A stretch of 64,000 bases of DNA, taken from positions 25,720 to 89,719 of the forward strand of contig CANHCY010000004.1 in NCBI GenBank assembly GCA_947459295.1. Reading direction: 5' to 3'. Below are positions 58,817 to 64,000 of this stretch, one piece after another. Origin of the DNA: Chitinophagaceae bacterium. Its GTDB lineage: Bacteria > Bacteroidota > Bacteroidia > Chitinophagales > Chitinophagaceae. Made by a program: the position numbers and the translations under genes. The first letter of the stretch is position 1; every line of letters begins with the position of its first letter. The notes under the pieces were generated by a model that worked only from the letters and a program-made list of their open reading frames with translations, did no database searches and was not told the origin of the DNA.

Positions 58817-59659
58817 TTATTTGTGGTAGGTAATTAAACCTTCCATTGGGGCTTTTAAAACTTTTCCTAAATCTAATTCGTAAGTATTGCATAAGTCTTT
58901 TAAGACGTCTTTAAAACCAAATGCAACACTACCTACAAAGTTGATGGGTAGTTTCCAGCTTTCTTTAAATTTATATAGGTGGGTGAAAAAGAAATCGTTT
59001 AAACCATCTTCAATGATATTTTCAATCATGTAATGGCCTCTATTTTCACTTAAAAATATAGCATAACTAGCAAGGTATCTATTGGCTAGTGGTTGCTTGT
59101 ACACATTATTTAAAATTTCGTCTTTACTGGTATTGAAGCGCTTGTTAAAGCGTGCCATTAGTTCTTCGTCAAATGTTTGGTACAAATAATATTGAACCAC
59201 TTTTTTTCCAAGGTAAGCGCCACTTCCTTCATCACCTAAAACATAACCAAGACCTGGACTATTTTTAGCAATTTTTTTGCCGTTGTAATAGCCTGCGTTA
59301 GCACCTGTACCTAAAATACAAGCAATCCCTTTTTGCTTACCACATAAAGCCCTTGCAGCTGCGTCTAAATCGTTGTTGATTTCAATTTTTGCTTTACCAA
59401 ATAAGCGCTTTAAAACACTGTTAATCACTTTGGCGTTTGCCGGATTAGCAAGGCCTGTGCCATAAAAGAATATGTTTTTAGGCGGAAAGTTTTTGATTTT
59501 GGGTAATAAGTGCTGTTCAAGTAGCGATGTGATTTGAGCCGCCGTTAAAAAATAGGGGCTAAGTCCGTCGGTGATAATGGTCTTTTTTTTCTTACCGTCC
59601 ACAAGCAAGCACCACTCACACTTGGTAGCACCACTGTCTGCAATTAAGGTTACTCGCAT
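58817..59659 (-). CDS. BadF/BcrA-type amino-sugar kinase (GlcNAc/MurNAc kinase)
   Basis: A 280-residue ASKHA-fold kinase. Phosphate 1 motif: LIADSGATKCEWCLL. GTGLANPANAKV, then the ATP/sugar site ACILGTGANAGYYNGKKI and LGDEGSGAYLGKKVV. This family includes N-acetylglucosamine kinase and MurK. Its place just before murQ makes MurNAc (with or without GlcNAc) the likely substrate, giving MurNAc-6-phosphate to MurQ. The two genes form a salvage pair for cell-wall sugars. Confidence 0.85.
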   Translation of the reverse strand: MRVTLIADSGATKCEWCLLVDGKKKKTIITDGLSPYFLTAAQITSLLEQHLLPKIKNFPPKNIFFYGTGLANPANAKVINSVLKRLFGKAKIEINNDLDAAARALCGKQKGIACILGTGANAGYYNGKKIAKNSPGLGYVLGDEGSGAYLGKKVVQYYLYQTFDEELMARFNKRFNTSKDEILNNVYKQPLANRYLASYAIFLSENRGHYMIENIIEDGLNDFFFTHLYKFKESWKLPINFVGSVAFGFKDVLKDLCNTYELDLGKVLKAPMEGLITYHK

Positions 59660-59800
59660 GTTTTTCTATTTAAAAATGATACTACGAAGTACGAAAATAT
59701 CTTCGATAAAACAACCTTTATATGGTTAATATTTAAGGTTTTAAGTCATTTTTATGCTTTTAAGTAGGATATTTGTTTCTACTTAAGAATTAATAGAAAC

Positions 59801-61393
59801 ATGAACGATCAAAAAAAGAAAATAAGCCTTTGGTTACCCATTTTATTGTCAGTTGTAATGATTGTTGGAATGACTATTGGGTATCAACTTAGGGACAATA
59901 CCGCGGGCGGTAAGTTTTTAGGTTTTTCTGGACGCAGTTCGGTGCAGGAATTGGTTTCACTCATCAACAATAAATATGTTGATCCGGTAGCCTCGGATAG
60001 TATCAATAAACTGGTTGCGGATGCGTTACTATCGCATCTCGATCCACACTCAGCCTATATACCTGCTAGTGAATTAGAAGCATTTAACGATGATATTGCG
60101 GGTAGTTTTATGGGTATTGGTATTGAGTTTCAAATGATGAATGATACTGTTAATGTCATGAATGTTTTTAAAGAAGGCCCGTCCTTTAAAGCTGGTTTAC
60201 AAGTAGGGGATCAGCTCTTAAAAGCCAACGACTCCATAATACTTTATGGTAAAAATTTAAATGCCGATTGGGTGCGCTCAAAAATTAGAGGGGCAGAGGG
60301 AAGTACTGTAAAACTGACGGTGCTTCGAAATAATAAACAACTTCAATTAAATGTTACGAGAGGCGTTATCCCTGTTTCGCCCATCGATGCAGCCTACATG
60401 CTACAACCTACTATCGGTTATATTAAAATTGATAAGTTTTCTGAGAGGACCTATGAGACATTTATGGCTTCATTAGAAAAATTACAAAAAGCGGGTATGA
60501 AATCGTTGGTACTTGATTTACGTGGCAATGGTGGTGGACTTTTACAAGAAGCTGTTGATATTGCTGATGAATTTTTGAGTGACAATAAATTAATTGTGTA
60601 CACAGAAGGTGCCAATACTAAGCGTTACGATTTTGTTTGTAAAAGACCTGGTTTATTTGAGACTGGAAAAATAACGGTACTCATTGATGAGAGTTCTGCT
60701 TCTGCAAGTGAAGTGCTTGCGGGGGCTTTACAAGACTGGGATAGGGCTACTATCATTGGTAGACGTTCTTTTGGTAAGGGCCTTGTGCAGCAGCAGTTTG
60801 GATTAACCGATGGTAGCGCGGTACGCTTAACCATTGCTCGGTATTTTACACCGCTTGGAAGAAATATTCAAAAAAACTATGCTGTTGGAAAAGAAAAATA
60901 CGAACAGGAACTTACAGACCGATTTCATAGTGGATTACTTGATAAGCCCGATTCAAGTAATTTAAAGGGAAAGAAATACAAGACACCTGCAGGTCATATT
61001 TTATATGGAGGCGGAGGCATTACACCAGATATTATTGTCCCACTCACAGCAAGTTTGCAAGACACACTAATCATGCAACTTTATTTGTCCAATACGCTTT
61101 CCAATTTTGTATACGAATTGTATAAAAACAACCGCGATTACTTTAATAGCTTTAAAACACCGGCAGCCCTTGACAAAGGTTTTGTGCCTGCAACTCCGGA
61201 GTGGAATGCTTTTGTTGCAGCCGCTGCTAAAGATAATATTGTTGCAAACAAAGTTTCTGCATCTGGTAAAGCATATTTACTACAAACCATTAAGGTATTA
61301 ATGGCGCGTCAAATGTTTAGGACAGAAGGTTATTATCAAATACTCAATACCACAGATTCTTCAATTGCAAAAGCGCTACAGCAATTAAAATAA
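59801..61393 (+). CDS. S41 C-terminal processing peptidase (CtpA-like)
   Basis: A 530-residue protease of the shorter CtpA/B type. An N-terminal membrane segment (about 10-28), then YVDPVASDSINKLVADALLS and a PDZ domain (about 100-185; FMGIGIEFQMMNDTVNVMNV). The catalytic core has LDLRGNGGGLLQEAVDIA, the Ser motif ESSASASEVLAG and the Lys motif RSFGKGLVQQ. It is distinct from the long Prc form at 2098. The GDPD gene follows five bases later. Confidence 0.92.
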   Translation: MNDQKKKISLWLPILLSVVMIVGMTIGYQLRDNTAGGKFLGFSGRSSVQELVSLINNKYVDPVASDSINKLVADALLSHLDPHSAYIPASELEAFNDDIAGSFMGIGIEFQMMNDTVNVMNVFKEGPSFKAGLQVGDQLLKANDSIILYGKNLNADWVRSKIRGAEGSTVKLTVLRNNKQLQLNVTRGVIPVSPIDAAYMLQPTIGYIKIDKFSERTYETFMASLEKLQKAGMKSLVLDLRGNGGGLLQEAVDIADEFLSDNKLIVYTEGANTKRYDFVCKRPGLFETGKITVLIDESSASASEVLAGALQDWDRATIIGRRSFGKGLVQQQFGLTDGSAVRLTIARYFTPLGRNIQKNYAVGKEKYEQELTDRFHSGLLDKPDSSNLKGKKYKTPAGHILYGGGGITPDIIVPLTASLQDTLIMQLYLSNTLSNFVYELYKNNRDYFNSFKTPAALDKGFVPATPEWNAFVAAAAKDNIVANKVSASGKAYLLQTIKVLMARQMFRTEGYYQILNTTDSSIAKALQQLK

Positions 61394-61398
61394 ATGAC

Positions 61399-62169
61399 AT
61401 GAAAAAAATTATTGTAACCATTGCCTCTTTTTGTATGCTACAACAAATGAATGCTCAGGACACAAAAATAATTGCACATAGAGGTGCATGGAAGGAATTT
61501 AACTTACCAGAAAATTCGATAGCAGCGCTTCAAAAAGCTATTGAAATTAAAGCCTTTGGTAGTGAGTTTGATGTGCGCCGGACCCTCGATGGTAAACTAG
61601 TGGTGAATCATGATCCTACACATTTTGGAGATACCATTGAGCTTAAAACGTATGCAGCGCTCAATTCCAAAAAATTAAGCAATGGTGAAGATTTACCACT
61701 GCTTCAAGATTATTTTAAAAAAGGCACAGCTTCAAATCATCAAACACTGCTCATTTGTGAAATTAAGGCGGCGCTATTAAGTAATACTACTAGCCAGCTA
61801 ACAGCATCAGAAACGGTTGAACTTGCTAAACAACTAGGTATCGAAGACAAAATCATTTACATCAGTTTTGATTTTGAAGTGCTTCAAACCATTAAAACTT
61901 TAAGACCAAATGCTACCGTTTTGTATTTAGAAAACAACAAGACGCTAGAACAAATAATGGCTGCAAAATTTAATGGAATCAATTTTAACTATGCGCAGTT
62001 TTTAGGCAATCCTTCGATTGCGGCAAATGCTAAAAAGCTACATTTAATGTTAGGTAGTTGGACGGTAAATAAGGATGAAGATTTTAATAAGCTTGTTGCG
62101 CAAGGGGTTGAGTTTATTACAACCAATTTCCCGGAGCGTTATTTGACGCAGCTAGATCATAAGCACTAA
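61399..62169 (+). CDS. Exported glycerophosphodiester phosphodiesterase family protein
   Basis: A 256-residue protein with a signal peptide (to NAQ, residue 20). GDPD motifs: IIAHRGAWKEFNLPENS with His27-Arg28, the acidic pair in GSEFDVRRT and catalytic His in VVNHDPTHFGD, then LLICEIKA. Near the end, LGSWTVNKDEDFNKL and FITTNFPERYL complete the TIM barrel. It hydrolyses glycerophosphodiesters in the periplasm. Confidence 0.9.
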   Translation: MKKIIVTIASFCMLQQMNAQDTKIIAHRGAWKEFNLPENSIAALQKAIEIKAFGSEFDVRRTLDGKLVVNHDPTHFGDTIELKTYAALNSKKLSNGEDLPLLQDYFKKGTASNHQTLLICEIKAALLSNTTSQLTASETVELAKQLGIEDKIIYISFDFEVLQTIKTLRPNATVLYLENNKTLEQIMAAKFNGINFNYAQFLGNPSIAANAKKLHLMLGSWTVNKDEDFNKLVAQGVEFITTNFPERYLTQLDHKH

Positions 62170-62216
62170 GCGAAAACAATTTATCGATTACAGTTTTCTC
62201 TAAATATTTGACAATA

Positions 62217-62248
62217 AAAAAGCCCTCCGAAATTTCGGAGGGCTTTTT
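62217..62248. terminator. Bidirectional terminator between GDPD and SusD genes
   Basis: A perfect 32-base palindrome centred on CCGAAATTTCGG, with GCCCTCC arms and A/T runs at both ends. It can end the GDPD transcript on the plus strand and the SusCD transcript on the minus strand. Confidence 0.92.
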
Positions 62249-62268
62249 AGTATCATCTAACTAGAATA

Positions 62269-63852
62269 CTAGAAGTTTGAAGCTACACCTGTATCCCACC
62301 ATAAGCGTGTTGCAATATCATCTTTTGCACCAGCACCCATTTTAGTAACCGCGTCAGCTACACCAGCAGCATTACCAGTTCTTTCGCCATTTAGGAAAGG
62401 CCATCTTTTAATGAATTGACCAGTAGGAATTGTACCCCACTCTGGACCAGAATCATTTTTAGCAGCAGAAGGAATTTTAGGATATCCTGTTCTTCTGTGG
62501 TCTACCCAAGCTTCCAAAGTATTGGTAAATGTAGCAAGGTATTTTTGTGTCATGATTTTTTCAAGCTTTAATTCTCTGTCATCAGCCTCGTTCCAAGCAA
62601 CTGTTACAGTTGAAGTAGCAGCAAAGTTGTTGCGAGAATCAATTGGATCTACATAGTTGATAGGTCTGCTTGTTGCATCAGCTAAATAAGTGTCAACGCC
62701 ACCAGCTCCCCAATCAGCAAATGATAATCTTACACCATTTTCATAGTTGGTTTTTGCATCACCAGCACCAGTCCAACCTCTTAGAGCAGCTTCTGCTCTT
62801 AAGAAGGCTACTTCTGAAGCAGTAAAGTGTCTTCTAGTTTGTACGCTATTAAAGTCAGTAGAAACTTTAGAGAAAGTTACACGTTGGATTTTTGCATCAA
62901 TAAATGCACCATTTCTAATTCCTTTGTAAGGAACTGTAGGATGGTCTGCATATAAACTTGCATTATCAGCTGGAGAGAAGTACTTCGCAATTCTTCCATC
63001 TTTTAAACCCACCATAAATGATTCGATTGGACCACCCATACGTGCATCATCCCACTGAAAGCAAATCATACCAACTGGCATAATGTTACCTAGTAATGAG
63101 ATATTAAAGTTGTCTGCGTTAGTAGTGATTAATCCAGCAGCATCAGAAAGTGCTCTTTCACCTTGTGTTTTAGCAAGTGCAGGGTTAACTTTTGAAATAC
63201 GGATTGCAAGTCTTAGACGAAGTGAGTTTACCACTTTCTGCCAAGCAGGGATACTGCCCTTAAAGCTTGGGTCAAATTTTGCGAAACCAGCATAAGTTCT
63301 GTTAGCTGCAAATTGTGTTTGAATGGTATCTAATTGCGCAAAGAACGTATTGTATAAATCAGACTCTCTGTCATAAAGAACTGTTGCTGCTGTAGAACCG
63401 TAATTTGAATAAATTACTGGACCATAAATAGCAGATGTTCTTGACATTGATAGAATTCTGATGAGTCTAGCCCATGTAGCAAATAATGGTAAACCATTTT
63501 CTTGAGCTAAACGGATAACTTGTCTTGAAGGAGACATTACGTTATTGTACTGACGATTCCAGTAGTTGTTCCAACGTACATAATATGTAGTGTTGTTTAC
63601 ATTACTTGTAAATGGAGTAGGTGTGTTCATATAACCCATCCATGAATCGTAACAAAGGTCTTCTTCAATTTGACTACCCTGATTACCATGCAGCTCGTAC
63701 AACATACCTGCAAAAGGCGAACCTACCAGGTTGAAGTCTTGCTTAAGCATCTCATCAGAAATTTGATTGGGATCCTGATTGGTTGCTTGGAAATCTTTTG
63801 TACAAGATCCAAAGGCAATTAGGATGATTGATGCAATAAATAATTGTTTCAT
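62269..63852 (-). CDS. SusD/RagB-family outer-membrane lipoprotein
   Basis: A 527-residue surface lipoprotein with lipobox IAFGSC (Cys17). DFQATNQDPNQISDEML, then ATWARLIRILSMSRTSAIYG and SLRLRLAIRISKVNPALAK show the TPR-like helices of the SusD-like_2 group. EAWVDHRRTGYPKIPSA and a C-terminal RLWWDTG are typical. With the SusC channel just upstream it binds and feeds a nutrient, often a glycan or peptide. No degradative enzyme is in view to hint at the substrate. Confidence 0.92.
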   Translation of the reverse strand: MKQLFIASIILIAFGSCTKDFQATNQDPNQISDEMLKQDFNLVGSPFAGMLYELHGNQGSQIEEDLCYDSWMGYMNTPTPFTSNVNNTTYYVRWNNYWNRQYNNVMSPSRQVIRLAQENGLPLFATWARLIRILSMSRTSAIYGPVIYSNYGSTAATVLYDRESDLYNTFFAQLDTIQTQFAANRTYAGFAKFDPSFKGSIPAWQKVVNSLRLRLAIRISKVNPALAKTQGERALSDAAGLITTNADNFNISLLGNIMPVGMICFQWDDARMGGPIESFMVGLKDGRIAKYFSPADNASLYADHPTVPYKGIRNGAFIDAKIQRVTFSKVSTDFNSVQTRRHFTASEVAFLRAEAALRGWTGAGDAKTNYENGVRLSFADWGAGGVDTYLADATSRPINYVDPIDSRNNFAATSTVTVAWNEADDRELKLEKIMTQKYLATFTNTLEAWVDHRRTGYPKIPSAAKNDSGPEWGTIPTGQFIKRWPFLNGERTGNAAGVADAVTKMGAGAKDDIATRLWWDTGVASNF

Positions 63853-63874
63853 ACTAAATTGTATTTAAAAAATT

Positions 63875-64000
63875 TTAGAAAGTAAACTTAACGTTAACAC
63901 CATAAGATCTTGTTGCAGGTAAACCAAATACGTCGTTAGACTGCATACCGTTACCAGTACTCATGGCTTGCTCTGGATCAAATGTAGCTTCTTTAAATAA
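63875..64000 (-). CDS. SusC/RagA-family TonB-linked outer-membrane protein, C-terminal end
   Basis: The last 41 codons of a gene that runs off the right edge. FGLPATRSYGVNVKFTF is the usual SusC C-terminal strand, ending in the Phe expected of a barrel. It lies 22 bases before the SusD gene on the same strand, the normal SusC-SusD order. Confidence 0.9.
   Translation of the reverse strand, partial: LFKEATFDPEQAMSTGNGMQSNDVFGLPATRSYGVNVKFTF

Noticed and set aside
1..64000. Mobile elements, integrases or phage genes
   Set aside because: I found no transposase, integrase, terminal inverted repeats or marked shift in composition; the gene content is that of a stable chromosome.

Overview
The window looks like a stretch of a Bacteroidota chromosome, probably from the Chitinophagales (Chitinophagaceae-like). 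The signs are: roughly 40% G+C by eye; a SusC/SusD pair; a UpxY-type NusG paralogue; a DAHP synthase-chorismate mutase fusion; a DUF2723 membrane protein; and many promoters with the Bacteroidota -7 element TAnnTTTG, often only a few bases before the start codon. Gene density is high. I see no insertion sequence, phage, integrase or CRISPR array. Most genes are housekeeping or envelope genes.

Layout. 1-4.8 kb: truncated TonB-dependent outer-membrane protein, DUF445 membrane protein, tRNA-His with its own promoter and terminator, tail-specific protease, orphan UpxY-like antiterminator. 4.8-12 kb: mtaB, a large DUF2723 membrane protein, a cysteine desulfurase and glmM. 12-16.4 kb: methyltransferase, PAP2 phosphatase overlapping a GT39 glycosyltransferase, CNNM/CorC-type protein. 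16.4-24 kb: DUF6702, HupE/UreJ, M1 metallopeptidase, esterase, MORN-like protein, BNR/Asp-box propeller. 24-27.8 kb: rluD-like gene divergent from lipB, PLP deaminase/desulfhydrase, nucleotidyltransferase. 27.8-29.9 kb: an ECF sigma factor followed by a membrane protein joining an anti-sigma-like cytoplasmic segment to a periplasmic trypsin-like protease, and divergently a 58-residue lipoprotein. 30.0-39.7 kb: aromatic amino acid cluster (leader peptide/attenuator, pheA, aminotransferase, tyrA, DEAD-box helicase, DAHPS-CM, aroB, aroA, aroC, DUF952). 40-44.8 kb: OmpA/TSP3 protein, priA, acyltransferase. 44.9-52.4 kb: amt, gltD, gltB. 52.6-55.9 kb: ispE, bifunctional nuclease, etfA, etfB. 55.9-64 kb: TPR protein, an unlisted 51-residue basic protein, ABC ATPase, a MurNAc/GlcNAc recycling pair, S41 protease, GDPD, SusD and the SusC end.

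Two regulatory systems stand out. First, a 29-codon leader ORF (30047-30136) contains the run WFSFYYYYFF. It is followed by a strong intrinsic terminator just before pheA. A long alternative pairing, starting inside the leader ORF, would destroy the terminator. This is the arrangement of ribosome-mediated attenuation by aromatic amino acid supply.

Second, the ECF sigma gene and the divergent small lipoprotein gene carry matching two-block promoter-like elements: GGGTTAC, 16 bases, GTATyAA, in opposite orientation. This suggests an autoregulated sigma factor whose regulon includes the lipoprotein, with the anti-sigma/protease fusion as a possible one-protein envelope-stress sensor.
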